Positions 1 through 9,227 of a stretch of 64,000 nt of DNA are shown piece after piece. Each line of letters begins with the position of its first letter. The first letter of the stretch is position 1. The notes beneath the pieces are model-generated. The model saw nothing but the letters and a program-made list of their open reading frames with translations, was not told the DNA's origin and did no database searches. Source of the stretch: Candidatus Uhrbacteria bacterium (lineage in GTDB: Bacteria > Patescibacteriota > Patescibacteriia > 2-12-FULL-60-25); contig JAIOPK010000017.1 in the NCBI GenBank assembly GCA_021413945.1, positions 148,573 through 212,572 on the forward strand, given 5' to 3'. Position numbers and translations under genes: made by a program.

Positions 1-34
1 CACTTTGACCCTCGGACACTCTGTTCCAGCCCCC

Positions 35-60
35 GCATTCTTCGTGAGTGCGGGGGCCTT
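35..60 (+). terminator. Intrinsic terminator-like GC hairpin upstream of rplS
   Basis: gcccccgcattc..gtgcgggggc inverted repeat followed by ctt. Confidence 0.55.
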
Positions 61-87
61 GACGTTTTAGGCGCCCTCGGCTAATCT
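59..87 (+). promoter_or_regulatory. sigma70-type promoter of rplS
   Basis: TTGACG - 17 nt - TAATCT. Confidence 0.6.
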
Positions 88-105
88 AAGCCCCATTCCA
101 CCCAT

Positions 106-465
106 ATGTCTGAACTCGTAACCCTGCCCGTCGATATCAAGCCCTCGCAAGTCGAGTCCGGCATGACGATCCGCGTGCACCAGAAAATTAAAGACGTCAG
201 CCCTTCCGGAGAAGAGAAGGAGCGTGTTCAGGTTTACGAAGGCCTTGTCATCAACCTCGGCGGCGGCGCCCATGCCAAAACCATGACCGTCCGCAAGATC
301 GCTTCCGGCGTCGGCGTAGAAAAGATTTTTCCGATGCTGCTCCCGTCCATCACTCGCATCGAGCTCGTGAAAAAGGTCCGCACCCGCAAGAAGAGCATCG
401 AGTACGTCCGCAAGAGCACCAAGCGCATGAAGGAAATCAAAGAGGTGAAATTGAAAACCGCCTAA
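106..465 (+). CDS. rplS: 50S ribosomal protein L19
   Basis: 119 aa; L19 family sequence (VYEGLVINLGGGAHAKTMTVRKIASGVGVEKIFP). Confidence 0.97.
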   Translation: MSELVTLPVDIKPSQVESGMTIRVHQKIKDVSPSGEEKERVQVYEGLVINLGGGAHAKTMTVRKIASGVGVEKIFPMLLPSITRIELVKKVRTRKKSIEYVRKSTKRMKEIKEVKLKTA

Positions 466-483
466 GAGGCGGTTTTCTTTTTG
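456..483 (+). terminator. rplS terminator
   Basis: aaaaccgcctaagaggcggttttcttttt. Confidence 0.85.
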
Positions 484-493
484 CTTCGATGGC

Positions 494-1381
494 TTACGGA
501 GCCCCGAGTCCAAGGTGTACGTTGATCGAGTTCGTCGAGCTTTGCACGATCGGTAGCGACAGGTCGATCGGATTCCCGATCGGATCGCCAAATCGATAGT
601 TTACATAAAAGGCTTCCGAGATATCGTCGACGTATTGGTTCCAGCTTGTCCCAAAATACGCTCGCGCCACTTCTTCCGTCTGTACCCATCGGAGAATTCC
701 GCCTCGCGTCGGCAAATACGTCTTGGTGTCGGTCTGGAATTTTACGAGTTTCGATCCCGGTCGATACGTAATGTTTCCGCCAATCGGAATGAGCGACATT
801 TGGTCGATCGGCATGGTTTTGACCGTCGCAAAATTTGTATACCAGCTCAAGTAAACTTTCTCGTTCGGGAACACGTAACGTCGTCCATTCGACGCATAGT
901 AGTACACCGCGCTATCCGGCTGAGTGCTCGCATCTCCGTCATCCGGAATCTTGATGAGATCGCCAACATTGATGGCAAACTCGAGTCCTTCCGAGAAGGA
1001 AAGCGTCACGGTTTTGGTAAACGTGATGCCATCGATCACAGCCGAGATCGTTGCGTTACCATTTTTGAGCGATCGCACCAGAAACGAGGCGCGTCCTGTG
1101 ATCGACGTCTTTGCCGCGATGGGCGTAATCTCATCGATCGCGCCACGAGAAGACTGCAAGGCAACATCGACGTTTTCAACACCTACGAGATTCACATTCT
1201 TCACCGTAACATTCACCCGAATTTGGCTGATCCCATCCGCTTTAGCGGAGGTCGTTTCGGCACTAATCGTCGAGAGATTCGGATCAATGGCCGGTGCAGC
1301 ATGTACGACGACACTGCCAACCCAAAAGCTCAAACCAATGGCGAGCGCGGAACACGCGACGCGGAGAGTCATCTTAATCAT
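494..1381 (-). CDS. Secreted protein with bacterial Ig-like (Big-1/invasin-type) domain
   Basis: Signal peptide plus Ig-like segment ISAETTSAKADGISQIRVNVTVKN.. Confidence 0.7.
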   Translation of the reverse strand: MIKMTLRVACSALAIGLSFWVGSVVVHAAPAIDPNLSTISAETTSAKADGISQIRVNVTVKNVNLVGVENVDVALQSSRGAIDEITPIAAKTSITGRASFLVRSLKNGNATISAVIDGITFTKTVTLSFSEGLEFAINVGDLIKIPDDGDASTQPDSAVYYYASNGRRYVFPNEKVYLSWYTNFATVKTMPIDQMSLIPIGGNITYRPGSKLVKFQTDTKTYLPTRGGILRWVQTEEVARAYFGTSWNQYVDDISEAFYVNYRFGDPIGNPIDLSLPIVQSSTNSINVHLGLGAP

Positions 1382-1390
1382 CCCGACAGT

Positions 1391-1948
1391 TTAGCGCTTT
1401 GCCTCGATTTTCTCCAGGATGACGGCGGCCGTCGCCTCGGGGCCTGCGAGTGTCGTCGTATCGATTACAAAATCGTAATGGCCTGCATCGCGATAATCGA
1501 CGCCGTAAATCAGGGCATAACGACGCACATCGGAAGCCGTCCGTTCCTCGATAGCGCGTCTCGTTTCCTCGACATTGCGGTACATCGCCTCATCCTCGCG
1601 CGTCTTAGTGTTCTTGCGTGCATCAAAAATACGCTTGGCCGCCTCATCCAAATCGCAAGACAAGAAAATCTTGATGGAGTGGGGGATGAAATGCCAGCTC
1701 AAGCGTCCTTCTACAATAAAGTTATCCTTTGTTTTTCCGAGCTCGCGCTGATACTCGTCGACACTCGTATCCGTCGTCGGATCAATCTCGCCGATCGCAT
1801 TCAATTCATCAATACTGATCCTGCGCTCCTCCGCGAGCTTAGCGCGCAAACCACCCATGGAGTAAAACGGCATCCCAAGTTTGTCGGACAAGATTTTCGC
1901 AACCGTTGTCTTGCCGGAACCGGGCACTCCAGAGATGGTAATGATCAT
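1391..1948 (-). CDS. Cytidylate kinase-like P-loop nucleotide kinase
   Basis: N-terminal P-loop ISGVPGSGKTTVAK; CMP kinase-like architecture. Confidence 0.75.
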   Translation of the reverse strand: MIITISGVPGSGKTTVAKILSDKLGMPFYSMGGLRAKLAEERRISIDELNAIGEIDPTTDTSVDEYQRELGKTKDNFIVEGRLSWHFIPHSIKIFLSCDLDEAAKRIFDARKNTKTREDEAMYRNVEETRRAIEERTASDVRRYALIYGVDYRDAGHYDFVIDTTTLAGPEATAAVILEKIEAKR

Positions 1949-1952
1949 AGAT

Positions 1953-2915
1953 TTACGTCGTTAGCATTGTTTTTACTTGGGCAAATGCGGGATCTGGCTC
2001 CAGAGTAAATCGCTTGAGCTCATTCGTCGAGGGATCCGTAAACGAGAGATCGACGCTTTGCAGCATGAGCCTCGGTGCCTTTAGATTTCGATCGACATTC
2101 TTGAGGGCGTAGAGCGAGTCACCGATGATCGGACAGCGCATGGCTTGCAAATGGGCGCGGATTTGATGCGTACGACCGGAAAGAATCTCTACGTCGACCA
2201 ATGTCGCACCGGTAAACCGTTCACGCACAATATAATGCGTCCAAGCCGCCTTGCCTTCCTCCTCGCTTTCCGGTCGCGCCGCCATACGAGGTTTGCTCGT
2301 CGATCGCGCAATGCGGAACTTGATCTCGCCTTCTTCCGCCGGCATCTCGCCATACACAAACGCAAGGTAATGCTTCTGCGACTTACGGCTCGAGAACTGC
2401 GTCTTAAACGATTCGTACGCATCCTGCGTCTTTGCAATCACCATGAGCCCGCTCACTTCGCGGTCCAATCGATGCACGATACCGGGACGTGACGGATCCT
2501 CGCCGACTTTGGCGATCTTCGGATCATGCTCCATCAGCAAGTCGACCAGTGTTCCCGTCTTATGCTTGGCATCCGGATGCACCAAAAGTCCCGTCGGCTT
2601 GTCGATGACAATCCAGTCGGCGGTTTCCTCGACAATCAAATCTTCCAGCTTTGGCATCGGTCCGCCGTCCTTTGGTACAAACGGATTCTTCTTTACTTCT
2701 TCCAACGGCAAATATTCAACACGGTCTCCTGCTTTTAAAAATCGATGCACGGTCGGCTTTTTGCCGTTTACCGTGACGTGGCCGTTCTTAATCCCGTTCT
2801 TGATCGCCGAGCGCGTAATATCCAAAAGCTTAGCCGTCAAAAAGACGTCCAAACGATCGCCGGCGGAGTCATCCGTGACGATCCAGTTCTGCGCTTCGAT
2901 ACCGGGATGTTTCAT
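1953..2915 (-). CDS. rluD: RluA/RluD family pseudouridine synthase (S4 domain)
   Basis: S4 domain plus PGIVHRLDREVSGLMVIAKT and GRTHQIRAHL; start taken at MKHPGIEAQ. Confidence 0.9.
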   Translation of the reverse strand: MKHPGIEAQNWIVTDDSAGDRLDVFLTAKLLDITRSAIKNGIKNGHVTVNGKKPTVHRFLKAGDRVEYLPLEEVKKNPFVPKDGGPMPKLEDLIVEETADWIVIDKPTGLLVHPDAKHKTGTLVDLLMEHDPKIAKVGEDPSRPGIVHRLDREVSGLMVIAKTQDAYESFKTQFSSRKSQKHYLAFVYGEMPAEEGEIKFRIARSTSKPRMAARPESEEEGKAAWTHYIVRERFTGATLVDVEILSGRTHQIRAHLQAMRCPIIGDSLYALKNVDRNLKAPRLMLQSVDLSFTDPSTNELKRFTLEPDPAFAQVKTMLTT

Positions 2916-2958
2916 GAGGAGAGTGTAACCGATCAAACGGGTAATGAGAAAGTAATTG

Positions 2959-2989
2959 GCCCGCCCCGACAGGTGTCGAGGGCGGGCCA
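2959..2989 (-). terminator. Hairpin between minus-strand genes
   Basis: ggcccgccccgacaggtgtcgagggcgggcc. Confidence 0.6.
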
Positions 2990-2993
2990 TGTG

Positions 2994-3551
2994 TCAGGGC
3001 TCCGACTTGTTTCGCCGGGTGATGCGGCCTGCGATCCGCTTGGGTCGCGAGATGGCGGGGGCGGGCAGGTCCGGCGGACTGATCCGCGCCTCCACGAGGC
3101 GCATGACCAGGTACACGAGCCGAATCCGCACCATGGTCTCGGCCTCGCTCTCGTTGAAAGCGATGGTCTCGTGCGACTTGCGCGAAGGGAGGGACTCCTG
3201 AGTGAGTTGATTCCAGAGTGGCTGGAAGTACTCCCAGGGACGTCGGCCCTTGTGCTTGCCGCGCGCGTTCCGCATGAGCTCGAGCAAGGCGAGCAGCTGC
3301 TCCTGGCCGCCCATGAGGACGACCTGTGGGCTGTCCTTCCAGAAGTCCGGCGTGAACTTACGTCCGAGGACGTAGATGCCGGACAGCGTCCTCACCATGG
3401 CGTCGGTCTCGAGGATGCTGCATTCCGGATGCGCTTCGAGGAAGCCGTCGAACACCGTCTTGATGTATGGGGCCGTGTAGAAGATGTGATGAACCCGAGT
3501 GTGAGGAGCGGTCGGTACCGGCGGCAAAACCGGCTCGGCGAGCAAACTCAT
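2994..3551 (-). CDS. Hypothetical protein (ORFan-like, monocistronic)
   Basis: ORF from ATG at 3551; upstream TTGACA-N17-TCAAAT on the minus strand; no recognised family. Confidence 0.65.
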   Translation of the reverse strand: MSLLAEPVLPPVPTAPHTRVHHIFYTAPYIKTVFDGFLEAHPECSILETDAMVRTLSGIYVLGRKFTPDFWKDSPQVVLMGGQEQLLALLELMRNARGKHKGRRPWEYFQPLWNQLTQESLPSRKSHETIAFNESEAETMVRIRLVYLVMRLVEARISPPDLPAPAISRPKRIAGRITRRNKSEP

Positions 3552-3662
3552 GACGTTTCTCCGGTGTGAGAGACGCCGCCAATTTGAGCATGACCGATCG
3601 ACTTTGTCAATCCGTTGACGCAAGGTTCGTAGGGCGGTATCTTCGCACTGCTCTCATTCCTC

Positions 3663-3739
3663 GGGACGGTAGCTCAGATGGTTAGAGCGCCGAGCTTATA
3701 CCTCGGTGGTCGATGGTTCGATTCCATCCCGTCCCACCA
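3663..3739 (+). tRNA. tRNA-Ile(UAU), CCA encoded
   Basis: Cloverleaf GGGACGG..CCGTCCC-A-CCA; anticodon stem CCGAG-CTTATAC-CTCGG, anticodon TAT; T arm GATGG-TTCGATT-CCATC. Confidence 0.93.
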
Positions 3740-3740
3740 C

Positions 3741-3774
3741 GTAAAAACGACTCGCCGCGGTGAGTCGTTTTTAC
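3741..3774 (+). terminator. Terminator after tRNA-Ile
   Basis: gtaaaaacgactc..gagtcgtttttac perfect arms. Confidence 0.85.
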
Positions 3775-3783
3775 GTGCCAGGG

Positions 3784-3812
3784 ATTGACCTTTAGAAATA
3801 GTTAGGCATAAT
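3784..3812 (+). promoter_or_regulatory. Promoter of 30-aa membrane microprotein
   Basis: TTGACC - 17 - ATAATC (or 16 - CATAAT). Confidence 0.6.
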
Positions 3813-3831
3813 CCCGTCCGGAGGTTCATCC

Positions 3832-3924
3832 ATGTCAAAGCTGAATCGATGGACGCCGGTCATCATCATCCTGCTCATTCTCATCGCCATGGTCTACCGC
3901 TACTTCTATCCTCTCGCGCACTGA
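3832..3924 (+). CDS. 30-aa single-TM microprotein MSKLNRWTPVIIILLILIAMVYRYFYPLAH
   Basis: SD GGAGG at about 3821, ATG, hydrophobic helix, own promoter and a terminator (3927-3957); below the ORF-track cutoff. Confidence 0.6.
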   Translation: MSKLNRWTPVIIILLILIAMVYRYFYPLAH

Positions 3925-3926
3925 CG

Positions 3927-3957
3927 AAGCCCCGCACCGATTCTCGGCGCGGGGCTT
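3927..3957 (+). terminator. Terminator
   Basis: aagccccgcaccgattctcggcgcggggctt. Confidence 0.8.
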
Positions 3958-3963
3958 CTGCAT

Positions 3964-5730
3964 TTATCCTAATTGTTCCAACTCCGCCGTCAGCCGCGTC
4001 CATTCCGATTCCGCATGCGGAATCATCGTTTCCAATCTCGTCAGCTTCCGCGTTCGTTCAAGATCGAACGTCAGCGGATCCTGCGTAAACAGTTTCATAA
4101 GCCCCGTCCGTTCCTCCTCGAGCTTGTCGAGCTCTTTCTCCACCTTAATAATCTTCCGTTTCAACTCCCGAATCTTTTCATGTCGTTCCGCTTTGGACAT
4201 CGCTTGAGGCTCTTCCTCTGCAACCTCCTCCTTTTCCTTAATCAACCCCTCCTCTTGTCGCAACGCATACACATATTCCTCGTAAGTTCCCGGATACGAT
4301 CGCACCGTCCCATCGCGCACATCCAAAATACGCGTCGCGACCAAGTTTACGAACGTTCGTGAGTGGGAAATGAACAGCACGGTCCCATTCCATCGACGAA
4401 GTGCGTTACCAAGTGTCTCCACCGTCTCCAAATCCAGATGGTTTGTCGGTTCATCGAGGAGCAATACCTCTGGCCGAGAGAGCAGAAGTCCCGCTAGTAC
4501 CAATCTCGAGCGTTCACCGCCGGAAAGCATGCCGATCGTCTTCTCCCAATCGGTCTTCGGGAATAGAAAATCGCCAGCCATACGCATGATGTCCTCTTTT
4601 TCAGTACCCGGAATAGCCACACGTTCGAGATAATTCCAAACCGTCTCGCTTGCATGCAATTCATCCGGCGCATGCTGGTCGTAGAACCCAAGTTTCAGTC
4701 GATTGTTCCACGCAAATGTCCCATCAAGCTTCTCGATACGCCCAGCGAGTGTCTTGAGCAGCGTCGATTTACCTTTTCCGTTCTCACCAAGCACCGCCAC
4801 ATGCTCGCCTCGATCAATTTCAAGATCAATTTCCTTCGCGATCACACTCGTCACATACCCAATCGCCAATTGATGCGCCTTCACGGCAAATTGCTTGCGA
4901 TGATCCACCGCCGGAATCCGAATCTTCACCGTTTTCAGCGCACTCGCAATATCAATCGTCTTCAATTTGCGTAACTGTTTCATTTTCGATTGCGCTTGCG
5001 TAGCTTTCGAGGCCTTCGCACGAAACCGATTAATGAACGTCTCCAAATGTTTCTTCTGTGCCTCGATATTTTGGTTGAACTTCACGTCGAGGCTGAGTTT
5101 TTCCTCTTTGAAATCGAGATACTCATCAATCGGACGGGGGAATAGGAAGAGTTTTCCGCGTTCCGCCTCCATTGTTTGTTCGCACGTCGATCGCAAGAAC
5201 TCACGATCATGAGAAACGATCACAAACGCACCATTCCACTCCTGTAAAAATCGTTCGAGCAGAAGCTGTGTCTGCAAGTCGAGAAAGTTGGTCGGTTCAT
5301 CGAGGAGCAGTAGATTCGGCTCATGCAAAAGCATCGCCGCAAGCTTCACGCGCATGCGATAGCCACCTGACAATGCCTCATACGGCATAACCAGTCGCTC
5401 CTTCTTGAGATCAAATTGCCCGGCCATCTTTGCGCAGGCCCATTCTTCTTTGCTCGACGTTCGCTGAAGATACTCAATAACCGTTTCACCCTTCTGATAA
5501 TCCTCATGCTGTTTGAGATACCCAAGCCGGCACGCCGGATGAATAACGATCTCACCCGCATCCTGCTTCTCATCACCGACGATCATGTGGAGCAGCGTCG
5601 ATTTCCCCGCGCCATTCCGTCCGATGAACCCTATCTTGTCGCCCTCGCTAATCGAAACCGCCGCATCTTCAAAGAGCACATGTAGCCCATGCGCTTTATC
5701 CAGCTTGTCGACATGAAGAAGAGTCGCCAT
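3964..5730 (-). CDS. ABC-F family ATP-binding protein (Uup/EttA-like)
   Basis: Two ABC domains (GRNGAGKSTLL, GENGKGKSTLL), signature motifs LSGGYR/LSGGERSR, no TM, C-terminal coiled coil. Confidence 0.92.
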   Translation of the reverse strand: MATLLHVDKLDKAHGLHVLFEDAAVSISEGDKIGFIGRNGAGKSTLLHMIVGDEKQDAGEIVIHPACRLGYLKQHEDYQKGETVIEYLQRTSSKEEWACAKMAGQFDLKKERLVMPYEALSGGYRMRVKLAAMLLHEPNLLLLDEPTNFLDLQTQLLLERFLQEWNGAFVIVSHDREFLRSTCEQTMEAERGKLFLFPRPIDEYLDFKEEKLSLDVKFNQNIEAQKKHLETFINRFRAKASKATQAQSKMKQLRKLKTIDIASALKTVKIRIPAVDHRKQFAVKAHQLAIGYVTSVIAKEIDLEIDRGEHVAVLGENGKGKSTLLKTLAGRIEKLDGTFAWNNRLKLGFYDQHAPDELHASETVWNYLERVAIPGTEKEDIMRMAGDFLFPKTDWEKTIGMLSGGERSRLVLAGLLLSRPEVLLLDEPTNHLDLETVETLGNALRRWNGTVLFISHSRTFVNLVATRILDVRDGTVRSYPGTYEEYVYALRQEEGLIKEKEEVAEEEPQAMSKAERHEKIRELKRKIIKVEKELDKLEEERTGLMKLFTQDPLTFDLERTRKLTRLETMIPHAESEWTRLTAELEQLG

Positions 5731-5817
5731 TGGCGCGTATATTGGGGTGTTTTTGACGAACGGTCAACGCAAGATTGCAGGTCGACGTTTCAGAAGAAAA
5801 GAGTAATCTGGATTTAT

Positions 5818-6078
5818 ATGAAACGACCCATCTGGTTCAAAGCCAAAAACTATGGTTATGGTTGGTATCCCGCCACATGGCAGGGATGGTTGATAATGGC
5901 GATCTGGCTCGCTCTGCTTCTGTTGAACCTCTATCGCATTGATTCCGTTTCCCATTCCTCAAGCGACACGCTTATCAATTTTGTTCCGCAGTCGCTCATC
6001 CTTACGCTTATCCTTGTTGCGGTTAGCTATTGGGCGGGGGAGAAGCCGCGCTGGAGATGGGGCAAAGACGACAAATAA
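5818..6078 (+). CDS. Small two-TM membrane protein
   Basis: MKRPIWFKAKNYGYGWYPATWQGWLIMAIWLALLLLN..; two hydrophobic helices. Confidence 0.65.
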   Translation: MKRPIWFKAKNYGYGWYPATWQGWLIMAIWLALLLLNLYRIDSVSHSSSDTLINFVPQSLILTLILVAVSYWAGEKPRWRWGKDDK

Positions 6079-6111
6079 TCGAAGCTTCCATACGTGCTAA
6101 CATACATCGAT

Positions 6112-6492
6112 ATGTTCAAACCATTTTCCGGCGACATCGTCGCCATGGCAAAAGAAAACTCTTACTATCGCCGCGAGGTCGCCACTGCCCAAGATTCGCA
6201 AGTCGTCGTCATGAGCATCCCCGCAGGCAGTGAAGTAGGGGAGGAGGTCCACGATGACGTCGACCAGAACCTGCTTTTTGTCGCCGGCACGGGCAAGGCC
6301 GTCTTGAACGGCGTCGAAAGCCCGATCGCTGCCGGAACTCTCGTCATGGTCCCCCGTGGGACGAGCCACAACTTCATTAATACCGGTTCCGAAGATCTAA
6401 AGATCGTCACCATCTACGCCCCGCCGCGCCACAAAGTCGGCACCATCCACAAGACTCTCGACGAGGCTGAACATAAGCCGGAACACTACTAG
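6112..6492 (+). CDS. Cupin-domain protein
   Basis: Conserved cupin-like core VDQNLLFVAGTGKAVLNG..GTLVMVPRGTSHNFINTG. Confidence 0.85.
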   Translation: MFKPFSGDIVAMAKENSYYRREVATAQDSQVVVMSIPAGSEVGEEVHDDVDQNLLFVAGTGKAVLNGVESPIAAGTLVMVPRGTSHNFINTGSEDLKIVTIYAPPRHKVGTIHKTLDEAEHKPEHY

Positions 6493-6503
6493 CATTTATT
6501 TTT

Positions 6504-6610
6504 ACACATAATCCAATACAAAAAACCTCCGAGGACTGCTTGAGTCGACCTTGATTAATACCAAGATATCGACGAGTTCCGCAGGAGGTTTTTTGTATTG
6601 GATTATGTGT
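6504..6610. repeat. 27-bp perfect inverted repeat; possible bidirectional terminator
   Basis: acacataatccaatacaaaaaacctcc (6504-6530) / ggaggttttttgtattggattatgtgt (6584-6610). Confidence 0.85.
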
Positions 6611-7190
6611 ACCGCTCCTCCACCTTCTGCCAGTTTAAGTTCTTCCAAAACGCCTCCATATATTTCATACGCTCCGTCGGCTTATAGTCGACCGTATACG
6701 CATGCTCCCAAACATCGAGAGCGAACACAATCTTCTGTCCGCCCAGTTGTCCAAGCTCATGATCGCTTACCCAGACGTTGAGCAAGTTTCCATTCGTCTC
6801 ATCGACAACGGTGAGCACCCAGCCGATCCCACGCATCACAGCCATCGCAGATACTTCACTCTTCCACGCGTCGAATGATCCGTACTGTGCTTCGAGAGCC
6901 ATCTTGAGTTTGTCGACGGAGCCTTCGGACTTTTCGAATTGTGCAAAGTAGTACTCGTGCAAGCGCATGCCGTTAAATTCGAAACCAAATCGGCGCGTGA
7001 GTTCTGAAAGTTCGATCGCCATCGCTTCGGCGTTCTGTTTATGCGCGGCAACTTTCTCCATAAGCGCATTCGTGTTCTTCACGTAGCCGGCATAGAGCTT
7101 CAAATGTTCGGCGATTTGCGTCTCCGAGAGCCCGTCGAGGACTCCGAGCGCAAAGGTTTTTGCGGTGTAGGTTTGTTTCATACGTTCCAT
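6603..7190 (-). CDS. sod: Superoxide dismutase (Fe/Mn family)
   Basis: FNGMRLHEYYFAQF, MRGIGWVLTVVD, FALDVWEHAYTVDY (DxWEHAY). Confidence 0.92.
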   Translation of the reverse strand: MERMKQTYTAKTFALGVLDGLSETQIAEHLKLYAGYVKNTNALMEKVAAHKQNAEAMAIELSELTRRFGFEFNGMRLHEYYFAQFEKSEGSVDKLKMALEAQYGSFDAWKSEVSAMAVMRGIGWVLTVVDETNGNLLNVWVSDHELGQLGGQKIVFALDVWEHAYTVDYKPTERMKYMEAFWKNLNWQKVEERYT

Positions 7191-7297
7191 AGCTTGCCCT
7201 GACCTAGTCGAAGGGTCAAACGGGGTTGACGCGGCCAAATCAGGGTGATGAAATAGTCGTCCTCCGAATGGTCGGAGTTGCACCTTTGGAGCGATGG

Positions 7298-7729
7298 ATG
7301 AACGACCCGCTCTTTCTCCGTGTTGATCTCGGCGATGAATGGCGAAAGCCCGAGATGATGGCCCGCTTCCGCCGGACGCTCCGCGAAAACGGCCTCCTGC
7401 GAGAAGATTTTCTTTACCATGCCTTTGACGGCGCCCAGTCCCTCGACCAGGTGACGTTGCATGGCTGTGAAGTAATAAATCCCACGCAGTATAGCTGCGG
7501 AACCATGCTCGGCGTCGCCTCACGACGCGCCAAGCTCTACAATCCGCTCGACACAGGGCTCATGCTGGAAAAGCCTGGCCTCTTGGTCTACAAGCGGCGC
7601 AGTTTCGTCTGCGTGAGCGAGTCGGATTCGCTCTATCGATTCCGCGGCCGGAACTATTTCCGTGCCCTCGTCGCCATTCTGCTCTCCAAGCGCCCTCGCC
7701 ATCGACGCGTGCACGAGCTGTTCGCCTGA
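7298..7729 (+). CDS. Hypothetical protein (monocistronic)
   Basis: TTGACG-N17-TGAAAT promoter at 7226; leader CACCTTTGGAG; ORF MNDPLFLRVDLGDEW..; terminator downstream. Confidence 0.6.
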   Translation: MNDPLFLRVDLGDEWRKPEMMARFRRTLRENGLLREDFLYHAFDGAQSLDQVTLHGCEVINPTQYSCGTMLGVASRRAKLYNPLDTGLMLEKPGLLVYKRRSFVCVSESDSLYRFRGRNYFRALVAILLSKRPRHRRVHELFA

Positions 7730-7732
7730 CTG

Positions 7733-7768
7733 CCCCGGCCCCATCTGTGCGGTCGGGGCCTTCGTTTT
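7733..7768 (+). terminator. Terminator
   Basis: ccccggccccatctgtgcggtcggggccttcgtttt. Confidence 0.75.
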
Positions 7769-9209
7769 ATGTCGTGATGCGTTTTGCGAGCTCCAGCGCC
7801 TCCTCGCGTGTCTTGATTTCCCCCGCATCACGCGCCATCTCGGTCTTTTTAATAATCTCTCCCATTTTCACACCCGGCTCGACCCCAAGCGGAATCAAAT
7901 CGCTACCGGAAATGAGGGGCTTGGTCGGTGCTTCATCAAGTTTGAACGTACGAATCGCCTCGCGCATCCGTTCACCGGCAACATACGGCTCGCTATCGAC
8001 TCCGGGTATAGTTCTCCCGCGATAATCGGCTTCGGAAATCGCAAGCAAGATGCGCCAGGAAATTGGGTGAATGCGTTTCAGAAGTTTGCGCACGGAATTT
8101 ACATATTGTTCCTCATTCATCTGCCCCTTATCGACGGTCATCGACAACATCCCCGGTTTCAAATGTTCTTTAGCCGATGCAAGCGCCGCCTCCAACGCCG
8201 ATTGCCCAAACGTCCATTTACTCAAGAGCGATTTCGTCGGCTCAACCCCCGCCTCCTCATGCCCAAGCGAACGTATTCGTTGCACCCCATTCTTTTCCCC
8301 GATAGCCGTCGTCGATGGCTTGCCCAAGTCGTGACAGAGCGCACCGAGTACGATCTGAAGCCGCTCTTCATCGCTAAAACCTTCAAAGGGATTGTCAGAA
8401 ACCCGACGGCTGATGCTCGCCGCCTGATCCACCACCATCATCGTATGGATCCACACATCTCCCTCGGGATGCCAATCAGGTTCCTGCGGCGTATCGGCCA
8501 GCACGAGTAATTCCGGATAATAGGTCTCGATAATCCCGAGCGCGTTCATCGATTCAAATCCGATCGAGGGTCGCTCGGCTTGTAACAGCAGTTTTTTGAT
8601 CTCGCCTGTCACGCGTTCCGCCGGCAAATGATCGAGCTCGCCATCTTCGACCATACTTTTCATGAGCTCGAACGTCTCTTCATCGACGGTCATCCCAAAA
8701 CGCGCCGCAAACTGCACGCCGCGATACACGCGCAGCGGATCCTCGACAAACGTTTTCACATCAACGGCTTTCAAAACCTTTTTTGCAAGATCATTCGCAC
8801 CTCCATACGGATCGACGAGTTCTCCGCTCCCCAAATCACGATACATCGCATTAATCGTAAAGTCCCGACGACGCGCCGCCTCCTCGAGGCTCATATTTGG
8901 ATCGCCTTCGACCACAAAATCCTTGTGACCTTTCCCTGATTTTGACTCCCGCCGCGGAATCGCCACATCAACATCGACTCCACCTCCAAGCATCACCTTA
9001 AAAACACCAAACGATCGCCCAACCGTTTCGACATTTCCATCAAAGAGATCGTGTAGTTTCTTTTCGAGCTCTTCCGATTCCATCCCAAACACTTCGATAT
9101 CCGCATCTTTCGAGGTTACTCCCAAAAGCTCGTCACGCACAAAACCACCGACGAGATACGCGCGGGGGAGTGAGCCTTGGATAAGTTCAATCGCAGCCTT
9201 CAATTCCAT
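7767..9209 (-). CDS. cca: CCA tRNA nucleotidyltransferase / poly(A) polymerase family with HD domain
   Basis: YLVGGFVRDELLG..KDADIEV, RRDFTINAMYRDL, LCHDLGKP. Confidence 0.93.
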   Translation of the reverse strand: MELKAAIELIQGSLPRAYLVGGFVRDELLGVTSKDADIEVFGMESEELEKKLHDLFDGNVETVGRSFGVFKVMLGGGVDVDVAIPRRESKSGKGHKDFVVEGDPNMSLEEAARRRDFTINAMYRDLGSGELVDPYGGANDLAKKVLKAVDVKTFVEDPLRVYRGVQFAARFGMTVDEETFELMKSMVEDGELDHLPAERVTGEIKKLLLQAERPSIGFESMNALGIIETYYPELLVLADTPQEPDWHPEGDVWIHTMMVVDQAASISRRVSDNPFEGFSDEERLQIVLGALCHDLGKPSTTAIGEKNGVQRIRSLGHEEAGVEPTKSLLSKWTFGQSALEAALASAKEHLKPGMLSMTVDKGQMNEEQYVNSVRKLLKRIHPISWRILLAISEADYRGRTIPGVDSEPYVAGERMREAIRTFKLDEAPTKPLISGSDLIPLGVEPGVKMGEIIKKTEMARDAGEIKTREEALELAKRITT

Positions 9210-9227
9210 GCCGATAGTTTAGCAGGT

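Noticed and set aside
635-2008. 457-aa plus-strand ORF
   Set aside because: Antisense to the Ig-like protein and the CMP-kinase-like gene; Arg/His-rich translation with no family resemblance.
7298-7729. Possible ADP-ribosyltransferase-like fold in the hypothetical protein
   Set aside because: Only a vague LYHxF.. / LLVY pattern; too weak to call without structure prediction.
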